A DNA stretch of 64,000 bases from Arenicellales bacterium. GTDB lineage: Bacteria > Pseudomonadota > Gammaproteobacteria > Arenicellales > JAHEKD01. Location: positions 1 through 64,000 of the forward strand of contig JANQSD010000019.1 of NCBI GenBank assembly GCA_028284225.1, given 5' to 3'. The notes beneath the pieces were generated by a model. That model saw nothing but the letters and a program-made list of their open reading frames with translations. It did no database searches and was not told the DNA's origin. Below are positions 27,367 to 36,447 of the stretch, piece after piece. Made by a program: the position numbers and the translations under genes. The first letter of the stretch is position 1; every line of letters starts with the position of its first letter.

Positions 27367-28065
27367 ATGAAAAAACTATCACTTGCCACTGTTTTAAGTT
27401 CCGCTCTTATTGGTTTTACTGCGTTTAGCAATGCCGATAACATGCAAACTTTGCCATTAGATTCAATTGATAACACTGAAGCCGTCAATGTATTGGCCGA
27501 AGTTGTAAATTACCAAGGTCGTGACGCGATTAAAGTAGCAGTAGATCCTGACCATAAATCGATTGAAGAAGGTGGCTGTGATAACTGTACCTATTTGCTG
27601 GTCGATAATGCGCCCTTTAGTAACGGTGTTATTGAAATAGACCTGGCTGGCAAACCGGCTGACGGTGCACCGGCCTGGGCGCGTGGGTTTGTCGGTGTTG
27701 TGTTTCGTGTCAATGAGGATAAATCCAATTATGAGGGCTTTTATCTCAGACCTATGAACGCCCTGGAAGCTGAGCCACGCCGCAATTTCACCAGCCAGTA
27801 TTTTTCCATTCCTGATTATCCCTGGCACGTGTTACGTGAGAAATTCCCAAATAAATATGAAAAGTATGCCGATATAAAACCGGGTGAATGGTTTACCTTA
27901 AAAGTTGAAGTGGATGGTGCAGCGGCTAAATTTTCTATTAACGATGAAGAAATCATGACGGTCAACGAAATGTTTCAAGATGCCGATTTAGCAGGCGGAA
28001 TCGGTTTATTCACCGAACCTGAAACTGATGCTTACTTCAGCAATTTGCGTATTACACACAACTAA
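27367..28065 (+). CDS. Exported concanavalin-A/DUF1080-like lectin-fold protein
   Basis: A 232-residue exported protein. The signal peptide runs MKKLSLATVLSSALIGFTAF to SNA. The mature part resembles LamG/3-keto-disaccharide-hydrolase-like beta sandwiches: GVIEIDLAGKP, GFVGVVFRV, NYEGFYLRP and GEWFTLKVEVDGAAAKFSIN, ending GIGLFTEPETDAYFSNLRI. Such proteins bind or process sugars; catalysis here is unproven. GAGG at 27357-27360 favours the ATG at 27367 over ATGs at 27355 and 27361. It is divergent from a LysR regulator, which probably controls it. Confidence 0.8.
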   Translation: MKKLSLATVLSSALIGFTAFSNADNMQTLPLDSIDNTEAVNVLAEVVNYQGRDAIKVAVDPDHKSIEEGGCDNCTYLLVDNAPFSNGVIEIDLAGKPADGAPAWARGFVGVVFRVNEDKSNYEGFYLRPMNALEAEPRRNFTSQYFSIPDYPWHVLREKFPNKYEKYADIKPGEWFTLKVEVDGAAAKFSINDEEIMTVNEMFQDADLAGGIGLFTEPETDAYFSNLRITHN

Positions 28066-28087
28066 TTCAGTTCTTACTCTACTTTAC

Positions 28088-28110
28088 AAAGAGGCTTCGG
28101 CCTCTTTTTT
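28088..28110 (+). terminator. Rho-independent terminator after the lectin-fold gene
   Basis: AAAGAGGC-TTCG-GCCTCTTT is an 8-bp stem with a stable TTCG tetraloop followed by extra T residues, 23 bases after the stop at 28065. The A run on the other side means it could also serve the convergent livF transcript. Confidence 0.9.
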
Positions 28111-28175
28111 AACCTGAGTTCTCAGAAAAATCGATTCACAACTTATTAATTGACAGTCATCTGAGGAATCTAAAT

Positions 28176-28877
28176 TTACACAGCCAAATAATTCTCAATA
28201 ATGTCGGTATTCTTATTGAGCTGCTCTGAATCACCGTGCCAGACGACGTTGCCTTTTTCCAGAATGTAATGATAGTTAGCAATCTTTAATAAATCTTTGA
28301 CATTTTTATCGACGATCAAGATAGATTGCTCAAGCGATTTTAATTGTTGTAAGCACTGCCAGATTTCCTGTCTTAGTAATGGCGCCAGACCTTCGGTGGC
28401 TTCGTCCAGTATTAATAATTCAGGGTTGGTCATTAAGGCCCGGCCGATTGCCAGCATTTGTTGTTCGCCGCCAGATAATTGATTCCCCATATTGTACTGG
28501 CGCTCGGCCAGCCTTGGAAATAACTCATAAATCGTTTGCTCATTCCAGTGTTTAGATTTGCTGACTCTGGCTGTGGCAATAAGATTTTCACGTACAGTTA
28601 GATTCGGAAAAATTTGCCGTCCTTCAGGCACATAACCAATGCCAAGCTGGGCAATTTTCCAGCTGGGTAATTGATGGATGGGTTCAGACTGAAATGAAAT
28701 TTGTCCCTGGTATGCTGGGGTTAATCCCATGATGGAACGCAATGTTGTTGTTTTCCCCATGCCATTGCGGCCAAGTAATGTGACGATGTCGCCTTGTTTT
28801 GCCGACAGACTGACATCATGCAAAATCTCTGATAAGCCATATCTGGCGCATAACCGGTTAACCTGAAGCATCGTCAC
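28176..28877 (-). CDS. livF: ABC transporter ATP-binding protein, LivF-type
   Basis: A 233-residue ATPase of the branched-chain amino acid/amide (HAAT) importer class. Walker A is GRNGMGKTT near residue 37, the signature motif is LSGGEQQ, and Walker B is LLILDEATEGLAP. LivF-type features include SIMGLTPAYQGQI and GIGYVPEGRQIFPNLTVREN. It is the last gene of a minus-strand operon. It overlaps livG by 20 bases, which suggests translational coupling. Substrate specificity lies with the binding protein and cannot be set by this subunit. Confidence 0.95.
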   Translation of the reverse strand: MTMLQVNRLCARYGLSEILHDVSLSAKQGDIVTLLGRNGMGKTTTLRSIMGLTPAYQGQISFQSEPIHQLPSWKIAQLGIGYVPEGRQIFPNLTVRENLIATARVSKSKHWNEQTIYELFPRLAERQYNMGNQLSGGEQQMLAIGRALMTNPELLILDEATEGLAPLLRQEIWQCLQQLKSLEQSILIVDKNVKDLLKIANYHYILEKGNVVWHGDSEQLNKNTDIIENYLAV

Positions 28878-29613
28878 CGCCTAAGTAAGCTTCAATCACT
28901 AAAGGATCTTTCCGAATAATTTGCGGTGAATCAGAAGCGATAATCTTCCCAGATGCCATAACTGATACCGTATCAGCAAGTTGAAATACCGCTTCCATGT
29001 CATGTTCAACCAGCAAAATCGCCATCGACTGTTTGATGTTATGTAATAAGGCGATCATGTTTTTGCCATCGATTAGTGACATGCCGGACATCGGTTCATC
29101 CAGCAGCAATACTTTAGGGTTAGTGGCCAGGCACATGGCGATCTCCAAACGACCCTGTTCACCGTGTGATAATTCACCGGCCAGGTTTTCTGCATTGGGT
29201 AAGAGATCGAAATCTTGTAAATAGTGTTTTGCTTGGTCGATCAGAGGTGTGATCTTAGTGACATGAGTAAGACCGATTTGATCTTGCTGTGTTTGTGCCA
29301 ATAAGGCAATCAGCATATTCTCGAGTACAGAAAGTTCATTTATGACTGAAGTGATTTGATAAGTTCGGCCCAGCCCGGCCTGGGCACGTTGCCAGGTTGA
29401 TAATCCACTAAGGTCTTGGCCTTCCAATGTAATGGAGCCCTGATCAGCAAGTAATTCTCCAGTAAGTAGGTTTATAGCAGTGGACTTACCGGCCCCATTT
29501 GGGCCGATTAAGGCATGAATTTCACCTTTGCCCAACTCGATCGAAAAGTCGTCAACGGCATTTAGACCGCCGAAACTTTTTTTAAGGTTCACAGCTGTAA
29601 GCAGCTTAGTCAT
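28858..29613 (-). CDS. livG: ABC transporter ATP-binding protein, LivG-type
   Basis: A 251-residue ATPase with Walker A GPNGAGKST near residue 37, the signature variant LSHGEQGRLEIAM, and Walker B VLLLDEPMSGMS. The LivG-type pattern (NLKKSFGGLNAVDDFSIEL at the start, GLGRTYQIT in the middle) is clear. The signature motif reads LSHGEQ rather than LSGGQ, a variant common in this subfamily. It pairs with LivF to drive uptake through LivH and LivM. It overlaps livM by four bases (ATGA) and livF by 20. Confidence 0.95.
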   Translation of the reverse strand: MTKLLTAVNLKKSFGGLNAVDDFSIELGKGEIHALIGPNGAGKSTAINLLTGELLADQGSITLEGQDLSGLSTWQRAQAGLGRTYQITSVINELSVLENMLIALLAQTQQDQIGLTHVTKITPLIDQAKHYLQDFDLLPNAENLAGELSHGEQGRLEIAMCLATNPKVLLLDEPMSGMSLIDGKNMIALLHNIKQSMAILLVEHDMEAVFQLADTVSVMASGKIIASDSPQIIRKDPLVIEAYLGGDDASG

Positions 29614-30587
29614 GTTGCTTTTCTGCCAACCAGTGAGGCATATAGTCCTGACTTAGACGTCAGCACAATAATTACTAAAGCAATACCCAGAATAAAATGC
29701 CAGTGGTCAGTATAGCTGGACAGTATCTCTTCCAGTCCTAACAATATTAATGCACCGTAAAGCCCGCCGAATAAAAAGCCTATGCCGCCGAGAATAACGA
29801 TAACCAGGAATTTACCACTCAGACTCCAGTGCAAATAATCGGGGCTGACATATTGAGTCAGGTTAACCATTAAAGCACCAGCCAAACCGCTGCCCATGGC
29901 CGACAACACAAAAATCATTAATTGTGCTTTAAAGGGTGGATGGCCCAGTGCAATTAATCGCTGATGGTTAAGTTTGGCACCTTTGATCATCAAGCCCAAA
30001 CTTGAGTAGATAAGTTTATGGGCAATCAGCAAATAAATAATCACCCAGGCCAGGCATATGTAATAAAACTGAGTGTCATCCTGTAAATTAAGGCCGGGCA
30101 ATTTGTTTCGAGTCCATAGACTCAAGCCGTCTTCACCACCGTATTGAGGAATAGAGATGATCAAAAAGTAAACCATTTGCGCTAATGCCAAGGTGATCAT
30201 GATGAAATAAACCCCGGTTGTGCGTAGCGAAATCACGCCGATAATAATACCCAATACCATGCAGACTAAAACAGCGAGTGGCCAGCTGATCAGGGCATTA
30301 TTAGTGCCGGTAAATACTGAAAAAACCAACAGGTCATTAGCGCTATGATGGGAAAGCACACCGCAGACATATCCACCCATGCCAAAAAAAGCGGCATGCC
30401 CAAAACTCACCAGCCCTGCTTGACCGATAATTAAGTCAAGGCTTATACCGACCAAGGCATAAATAAGGATTTTGCTGGCGATAGAAACATAATAGCTCTG
30501 GTCAATTGCACTTAACAGAGGCGGTAATACCGCCAAGACTAAAAAAGTCAGGCCGATGATTAAGCTTTGGCGATTTAACCGTGTCAT
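29610..30587 (-). CDS. livM: ABC transporter permease, LivM-type
   Basis: A 325-residue inner-membrane permease with about nine hydrophobic segments. It carries the family motif LDLIIGQAGLVSFGHAAFFGMGGY near residue 50. The cytoplasmic coupling loop SLGLMIKGAKLNHQRLIALGH lies near 195. It partners LivH to form the channel of a branched-chain amino acid/amide importer. It overlaps livH by four bases and livG by four bases, so the operon is tightly coupled. Confidence 0.94.
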   Translation of the reverse strand: MTRLNRQSLIIGLTFLVLAVLPPLLSAIDQSYYVSIASKILIYALVGISLDLIIGQAGLVSFGHAAFFGMGGYVCGVLSHHSANDLLVFSVFTGTNNALISWPLAVLVCMVLGIIIGVISLRTTGVYFIMITLALAQMVYFLIISIPQYGGEDGLSLWTRNKLPGLNLQDDTQFYYICLAWVIIYLLIAHKLIYSSLGLMIKGAKLNHQRLIALGHPPFKAQLMIFVLSAMGSGLAGALMVNLTQYVSPDYLHWSLSGKFLVIVILGGIGFLFGGLYGALILLGLEEILSSYTDHWHFILGIALVIIVLTSKSGLYASLVGRKAT

Positions 30588-31495
30588 AATTTACTCGATA
30601 AACCTTGGGGTTTGACGACCAAAATCACCGCCATTAATAGGTAAATAGCAATCGAAGCTAGAGAGCCGCCGACCACAGCGCCGTCTGATGCTGACATAAA
30701 AGTCTTGAAAAAAGCGGGTAGATAGGCTCGTCCAAGTGTATCTACAATGCCGATCAACAGTGCTGCAATAAACGAACCTTTGATCGAACCGATGCCACCG
30801 ATAACAATAACCACAAAAGCAAGAATTAGCACACTTTCGCCCATGCCAATCTCCACGGCATAAATCGGGCCAGCCAATCCACCTGCCAATGCCGATAACA
30901 CTGCGCCAAAGGCAAAAATACCGGTGTAAAGTCGATTGATATTGATGCCTAATGCCTGGGCCATCTCTCGGTTGCTGGAGCCGGCACGGGTAAGCATACC
31001 GATTTTGCTATAAAAAATTAGCACGAATAAAGCGAGTAGAATAACAATGCCAAGTACAATAATCGCGATTCGATAAGCCGGGTAACCGCCTTGACCAAAC
31101 AGATTAACGGTAAAGTTTAATGATTGTGGAATATCTATAAATAACGGCTGACTGCCCCAGATGATTCGCACGGATTCGTTAAAAAACAATATAAGGCCGA
31201 ATGTCGCTAAAACTTGGTAAAGATGATCACGGTGATACAGACGACGCATAATTGTCATTTCTATGATTACACCTAGAATGGCAGCGCAGACTAATGCCGC
31301 ACAAATCCCGAGGAAAAAATTACCGGTATGATTTGTGACCGTAGCGGTCACATAGGCACCGACCATGTAAAGCGAGCCATGGGATAGATTGATCAAACCC
31401 ATGATACCGAATACAAGCGTCAGGCCCGACGCCAATAAAAACAAGGTTACACCTAATTGCAGCCCGTTAAATAACTGCTCAATAAATAGAATCAT
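30584..31495 (-). CDS. livH: ABC transporter permease, LivH-type
   Basis: A 303-residue inner-membrane permease. N-terminal QLFNGLQLGVTLFLLASGLT and GLINLSHGSLYMVGAYV match LivH. The coupling loop RAGSSNREMAQALGINI is near residue 180. GGIGSIKGSFIAALLIG near 240 is the conserved C-terminal family block. It forms the transmembrane pore with LivM. A 194-base gap containing a palindromic repeat separates it from the binding-protein gene upstream, so binding protein and permease levels may differ. Confidence 0.94.
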   Translation of the reverse strand: MILFIEQLFNGLQLGVTLFLLASGLTLVFGIMGLINLSHGSLYMVGAYVTATVTNHTGNFFLGICAALVCAAILGVIIEMTIMRRLYHRDHLYQVLATFGLILFFNESVRIIWGSQPLFIDIPQSLNFTVNLFGQGGYPAYRIAIIVLGIVILLALFVLIFYSKIGMLTRAGSSNREMAQALGININRLYTGIFAFGAVLSALAGGLAGPIYAVEIGMGESVLILAFVVIVIGGIGSIKGSFIAALLIGIVDTLGRAYLPAFFKTFMSASDGAVVGGSLASIAIYLLMAVILVVKPQGLSSKL

Positions 31496-31549
31496 GGCCT
31501 AGAATGACATCGAGGTTGATTAGGTATCACTTTAATCTGCAAACACTAT

Positions 31550-31623
31550 CGTCATTCCCGCGAGCCTGTCCCCGCGTAGGCGGGGAGCGGGAATCCAGAA
31601 ACTTTAAACGAATTCTGGATTCC
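31550..31623. repeat. Dispersed palindromic repeat between binding-protein and permease genes
   Basis: CGTCATTCCCGCG and CGGGAATCCAG enclose an inner palindrome (CCCCGCG...CGGGG). The GGAATCCAGAA arm then pairs again with TTCTGGATTCC at 31613-31623. This is the widespread CGTCATTCCCGCG...CGGGAATCC type of bacterial dispersed repeat. In this operon it could stabilise the upstream binding-protein mRNA and lower permease expression. Confidence 0.75.
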
Positions 31624-31689
31624 TTAAGTCGCGGTATAATTTTGTAATTACGGTATCAATGTATGCTTCGTATTGACTGAAATCTTAAG

Positions 31690-32847
31690 CTACAACGAAC
31701 AATCACCAGCATAAGCATCTTGATGATTCTCAAATACTTTACCTGCCAGTTTGTTGGTTACTTTGTCACCGTCTTTGATTACTTCGCGAATATAAATATC
31801 CTGGATGGGATGGTGATTGGAGCCAAACTTGAAATTACCGCGAACCGAATCAAATTCTGCTTTTTCCAGGGCAGCGATAAATGCATCCTGGTTGGTCACA
31901 TCTCCGCCTGTTGCTGCTAGAGCACTGGCAATTAAATTAGCCGCATCATAACCCTGGCTGGCGTAAAGTGTAGGAGTACGTTCGTATTTTGCTTTAAACG
32001 CTTCAACAAATTGATTGTTAGTTTCGTTGTCCAAATCATGTGACCACTGCGAGCCGTTCATTACACCTACTGCTGCATCACCGACGGCGCCCAGAATACG
32101 CTCATCAAATGAAAAAGCAGGGCCGAACAACGGAATAGACTCATTCAAGCCCGCTTGTGAATATTGTTTAACAAAGTTAATCCCCATACCACCGGGCAGG
32201 AAGAAAAATACTGACTCAGGTTCGGCTGCACGCAATGCAGCAAGCTCAGCTGAATAATCTGATTGTCCGAGCTTGGTATACACTTCACCGGCGATCTCAC
32301 CCTGATAAAAACGCTTAAAGCCCGCCAGAGCGTCTTTACCGGCCGGATAATTAGGTGCAAGAATGTAGGCTGATTTATAACCGGCCGCATTAACATGCTG
32401 CCCCGTAGCTTCATGCAAGTTGTCATTCTGCCAGGCGACATTGAAATAATTTTTATGGCATAACTCCCCTGCCAGTTTAGAGGGGCCGGCATTAGGGCTA
32501 ATATAAATCACGCCCTGATTCACCATTTTTGGCACGACAGCCATTGCCACATTGGAAAAGACAATGCCTGTCATTAAAGTAACACTGTCTTTTTTGACAA
32601 ATTTATCGGCGACCTCGATGCCTTTTTCCGGTTTGCGTTCATCATCCTTAACAATGACTTCAACATCTACGCCGCCCAGTTGTCCATTATTTTGCTCAAC
32701 TGCCAGCATAAAGCCATCCCGAATGTCTTCCCCAAGGTAACCGGCTTTGGTTGAAAGTGTGGTTAAAAATCCGATTTTCAGTGGTTCTGCCCATGCAGTT
32801 ACTGAAATAAATACACTAGCTATGACTATCACTAATCTTGCAATCAT
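31690..32847 (-). CDS. ABC transporter substrate-binding protein (Liv/HAAT family)
   Basis: A 385-residue periplasmic binding protein. The signal peptide MIARLVIVIASVFISVTAWA precedes EPLKIGFLTTLS. Type I periplasmic-binding features include GEDIRDGFMLAVEQNNGQLGG, VKDDERKPEKGIEVADKFV and YISPNAGPSKLAG. AGGAGAAAA precedes the ATG. It is first in the operon with livH, livM, livG and livF, giving a complete importer. The ligand may be a branched-chain or other amino acid, or an amide; the family includes urea- and aromatic-specific members, so the substrate is left open. Confidence 0.93.
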   Translation of the reverse strand: MIARLVIVIASVFISVTAWAEPLKIGFLTTLSTKAGYLGEDIRDGFMLAVEQNNGQLGGVDVEVIVKDDERKPEKGIEVADKFVKKDSVTLMTGIVFSNVAMAVVPKMVNQGVIYISPNAGPSKLAGELCHKNYFNVAWQNDNLHEATGQHVNAAGYKSAYILAPNYPAGKDALAGFKRFYQGEIAGEVYTKLGQSDYSAELAALRAAEPESVFFFLPGGMGINFVKQYSQAGLNESIPLFGPAFSFDERILGAVGDAAVGVMNGSQWSHDLDNETNNQFVEAFKAKYERTPTLYASQGYDAANLIASALAATGGDVTNQDAFIAALEKAEFDSVRGNFKFGSNHHPIQDIYIREVIKDGDKVTNKLAGKVFENHQDAYAGDCSL

Positions 32848-33179
32848 GACCTTTTCTCCTTTAAATCAGGGGCTTATCTTACCCTATTAGGTAATGAAGA
32901 TCAGCTGAGCAAGAGCAGTTTTCCAGTGAATTGTGTTAACTTGATGAATAGGAATTTCAAAACGCAGATTGAGTAGTCATTTGCCCAAACCAATTCTGTC
33001 ATCCAGATTCTTTGTAGATCAGGTTGACAAATCTGAATTAGGGTTGCCGGTGTCACTCTAAAAATGAGTCTAGACTGCTCATTTTTAGGCAATTATTTTC
33101 TCTAGACGGATTCATCCTGTTAACTTGCTGAATCGGTTTCAGCAGCGCCAATGATTGATGGTGTTGACGCAGTGCAAAG

Positions 33180-33440
33180 CTATGTAAGCTGATTAAGCGT
33201 TTGGGCATTGGTACATTGCTGTTTGATTAGAATCGGTAATGTCAGTTGATCGTAAGACTGGTGTAACAGGTTGATGATTTCATATCGCCACATGGGCATG
33301 ATGATTTTTTGGGGAAGTAGAGGGATTGCCAGTTGGTTGAATCAGTGTTCAGGCCGCCGCGTGTCACACAGATGTGGACGTTCCATTTCAAATCGTGTCC
33401 AAAGGTATGCAGGGTAATAAAAACGAGGTTCTGGGAATGC
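33180..33440 (-). pseudogene. IS91-family (Y2) transposase fragment, frameshifted
   Basis: The minus strand reads [20 protein letters not shown] then [10 protein letters not shown], which matches the HTFGRDLKWNPH.H...T.GG core of IS91-type transposases. After YFPKK the match continues in another frame as IIMPMWRYEIINLLHQSYDQ, so at least one frameshift is present, and a stop lies upstream of HSQNL. The N- and C-terminal parts and the element ends are missing. It lies directly before the CSLREA gene. The rest of the 32848-33476 gap shows no recognisable gene. Confidence 0.7.
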
Positions 33441-33476
33441 TATACTCATTATCTGGGAAAAGGCAAGAGGTCCACC

Positions 33477-35825
33477 ATGTATCGATCTGACAATAAATCC
33501 ACCTATTACTTGCCCCGTTTTATCCGAGGGATCGTCATTCTGTACGGTTTTGCATTACTGCCGTGTTCGTTGCAGGCGGCGACGATTGAGGTGACATCGA
33601 ATCTGGATGACGGAACGGATTGTACCTTGAGAGAAGCGCTAGCGACGGTGAATGCGGGTTCGGATCAAGTCAATGGTTGTGTGGTGAGCGGTGTGTTGGG
33701 CACGGATGATACGATCAATCTGGCATCAATAGCAGGGATGACGATTACCTTAGGGGGCACAGAATTAACGATTACTCGCAATGTGGTCATCAATGGCTCA
33801 AGCGTGACCATATCAGGCAATATCAGATCACGGGTGTTTAGCATTATTGGTTCAAGTCTTGATGTCCAAATTAATGCGCTGACAATCACAAATGGATTTG
33901 TTAACACTAATGGCGGTGGAATTTATGTAGATCGTCTAGATGGGATACTGACTGTCACCATCACGAACAGCACGGTGTCGGGCAATAGAGCCAGTAATGA
34001 TGGCGGTGGGATTTATGTAGATGTGGACACGATTGCCACCATAACGAACAGTACGGTACTGGGTAATATAGCCGATAATGGTGGTGGGATATATACAAAA
34101 GGTAGACAACTCATCTTAACGAACAGCACGGTCTCAGGCAATATAGCCGGTGATGATGGCGGTGGGGTTCATGTCGATAGCGGCACTACATTGATAAACA
34201 GCACGATGTCGGGGAATCATGCCATTAGAAATGGCGGCGGAATTTATGTTAACCGTTTTAGACTTTTAAGGTTGTTTTCCAGTGCTATCGCTAATTCTAG
34301 TATTGAAGATTGTAGTGGCCTAGGCATTATCATTGCAGATAGCAACAGCATTATCGAAGACGGTTCTTGTGGCACATCGGCCATGGCAGTTGATCCCATG
34401 CTGGGGCCACTCACTGATAATGGTGGCCCAACACAAACACATGCTTTAATGGCCGGTTCCCCGGCGATCAATGCCGGTAATAATTCTAGTTGCCCGGCAA
34501 CGGACCAACGGGGGTTTACCCGCACCGATGGCGCCTGTGATATCGGTGCGTTCGAATTGGATGCGGTTGACCCCAATGCGATTGAGCCGGTGACATTAGT
34601 CAACAACCGCTGGACCATGGTGAGTCTGTCTGCGGATGCCCCGTCAAAAACGGTACAGGATGTCTTTTCGACCACCACCCCAACGGGGCTTGCAGCAGCG
34701 GAGTATATGACCAAGTGGGTGGTGTACGAGCGTGATGAGGCCAATGATAGCTATGTCATGTTGAATCTGTCTTCGCTGCTGCAGCAGGGAATCGGTTATT
34801 GGGTCTTGCAAATCACGGGTAGCGATGTGGACTTTGCACCTGCGGGTGCCCCAACCCCCGTTACGATGAATAATCCATTGTGTCCGTCACCCCAGGCCGG
34901 TTGTTTTGAGATTGATCTAACCCCGCCGGAAGCGGGCGGAACCAGCCTGTTTAATTTAATCGGTCATCCGTTTGATGTGCCGGTGAATTGGTCGGCTATA
35001 CGGCTGGTTGTGAATGGTTCACAGGTCTGCACTCCCCAACAAGCGGCCGCCAATAATCTGCTGACAGATGCATTTTGGCACTATAACGGCAATGGTTATG
35101 ATAATTTCAGCACAAGCATCCCGCCTGGCGGCGGCTCATTTGAAGCGTTTAAGGGCTATTGGGTAGAATTATTGCAAGGTACGGTGGGTGAAACTGTCAC
35201 CCTGTTGATTCCCAAGGGTCCTGCGACAGATCAACCCAGCTGTCAGGCTATTTCACCGCTGCCTGTGACTGAGGCACGCCCTAAATCAGGTCAATCAGAC
35301 TCCCTGCCGTGGTGGCTATCGTGGATATCCACAGCTAAGGCAGATAATATCCTTAAAAGCGGCGAATGGTGGGTGCGTCTGCAAGCAGACAGTGATGAAG
35401 CCGGTGGGATGAGCGATAAGTATAACTATCTGGGTTGGTACCGGGATAGTGAAGACGGCAAAGATCGCCGAGATGTGAAAGAACTGCCACCGTTTGGCAG
35501 TCCCTATTTAACCATTGTCTTTCCCCATCATGATTGGGGGGATGATAACGGTGAGTATGCGAGTGATATGCGCAAGCGTAAGTACTGGCGCGAAGGTGAA
35601 GAATGGGAATTTGTGGTTAAAAGCGACCAGCCAGGCCGTGAGGTGACATTGAGCTGGGAAGGCTACGACCGCTATCGCCGTTTTTGGCGAATGCGCTTAG
35701 TTGATGTGGAAACCGGAAAGGAAGTGCGCACCGTCAGACGCAGACAACTACAAACCTACACCTTTAATATGTACGATACTGAACATCGGTTTAAATGGGT
35801 ATATAAAACGCGGCCTAAGCAATAG
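33477..35825 (+). CDS. Exported CSLREA / right-handed beta-helix surface protein
   Basis: A 782-residue exported protein starting at the ATG at 33477, which has AAGAGG just upstream; an in-frame extension to 33333 runs into the IS91 remnant and is rejected. After a signal peptide ending SLQAA comes a CSLREA domain ([17 protein letters not shown], about residues 44-60). Parallel beta-helix coils follow with repeated NSTVSGN..(D)GGGIYV units (about 110-270), then a choice-of-anchor-Q-like block, GAFELD (about 360). The C-terminal 400 residues are Trp/Gly-rich with no named domain. A cell-surface or extracellular polysaccharide role is inferred. The highly charged C-terminus (YKTRPKQ) lacks a known sorting signal. 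Confidence 0.85.
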   Translation: MYRSDNKSTYYLPRFIRGIVILYGFALLPCSLQAATIEVTSNLDDGTDCTLREALATVNAGSDQVNGCVVSGVLGTDDTINLASIAGMTITLGGTELTITRNVVINGSSVTISGNIRSRVFSIIGSSLDVQINALTITNGFVNTNGGGIYVDRLDGILTVTITNSTVSGNRASNDGGGIYVDVDTIATITNSTVLGNIADNGGGIYTKGRQLILTNSTVSGNIAGDDGGGVHVDSGTTLINSTMSGNHAIRNGGGIYVNRFRLLRLFSSAIANSSIEDCSGLGIIIADSNSIIEDGSCGTSAMAVDPMLGPLTDNGGPTQTHALMAGSPAINAGNNSSCPATDQRGFTRTDGACDIGAFELDAVDPNAIEPVTLVNNRWTMVSLSADAPSKTVQDVFSTTTPTGLAAAEYMTKWVVYERDEANDSYVMLNLSSLLQQGIGYWVLQITGSDVDFAPAGAPTPVTMNNPLCPSPQAGCFEIDLTPPEAGGTSLFNLIGHPFDVPVNWSAIRLVVNGSQVCTPQQAAANNLLTDAFWHYNGNGYDNFSTSIPPGGGSFEAFKGYWVELLQGTVGETVTLLIPKGPATDQPSCQAISPLPVTEARPKSGQSDSLPWWLSWISTAKADNILKSGEWWVRLQADSDEAGGMSDKYNYLGWYRDSEDGKDRRDVKELPPFGSPYLTIVFPHHDWGDDNGEYASDMRKRKYWREGEEWEFVVKSDQPGREVTLSWEGYDRYRRFWRMRLVDVETGKEVRTVRRRQLQTYTFNMYDTEHRFKWVYKTRPKQ

Positions 35826-35870
35826 GTGCTCACTTAAGGAAAGCACTTTAAGTCATCGCCGTCAAGCGAC

Positions 35871-36446
35871 CTAACTTGAAATTTTTGCGCTTTCGATAAT
35901 TGAATGAAATTCGTTTTCTAACAGTGGGTAGTAATGTTCTTGTGGTGCAAAACAATTAAGAATATCAATTTGGTTACCGTGCTTTATGATTAAAGCCATC
36001 TGGTGATAAGTCAGCCCAAATTCTGTGTCATAAGTATATTCAAGCTTTATGGCTTCATTATTAGAGACCATTCGCTCAGACTCGTCTAAAATTTCAATAT
36101 TATGGGCATTAGAGGCATTTAAGGCGTCCAGATAAAGTTCTGAGGCTTCGATTAAAGTCATGGACTTATCGAATTTAAAACCTTTGTTACGCTCAGTAAC
36201 TCTTTGCTTGTAAATATGCTGCCCATCTTTGACATTGATGACACTGACTACGTTCAATAAAATACCATCACGGGTGAGGATTCTGACGGTTTTGTCTAAC
36301 GAATTATATTGTGACCATTGACGCTCAGTTTTAATTGTTATATTGCCAAGCTGAGTTGACTGATCAGGTTCAACAGCTTTGAAAGTCTGGCAGCCGCTTA
36401 ATAATACAACTAGTAGTAATGTAGAAACTTTGAGAATTCTAAGCAT
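35871..36446 (-). CDS. Putative outer-membrane lipoprotein
   Basis: A 191-residue protein with a lipoprotein signal: MLRILKVSTLLLVVLLSGC gives lipobox LLSGC with Cys at 19. The mature part has ITIKTERQWSQYN and LEYTYDTEFGLTYHQMALI, but matches no domain I can name. It is the third gene of a minus-strand trio, one base after the M48 metallopeptidase gene, and is probably co-transcribed with it. A role in envelope proteolysis or quality control is inferred only from neighbours. Confidence 0.75.
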   Translation of the reverse strand: MLRILKVSTLLLVVLLSGCQTFKAVEPDQSTQLGNITIKTERQWSQYNSLDKTVRILTRDGILLNVVSVINVKDGQHIYKQRVTERNKGFKFDKSMTLIEASELYLDALNASNAHNIEILDESERMVSNNEAIKLEYTYDTEFGLTYHQMALIIKHGNQIDILNCFAPQEHYYPLLENEFHSIIESAKISS

Positions 36447-36447
36447 T

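Noticed and set aside
32901..33092. 63-aa minus-strand frame between the binding-protein gene and the IS91 remnant
   Set aside because: No ribosome binding site, no recognisable domain and no operon partner.
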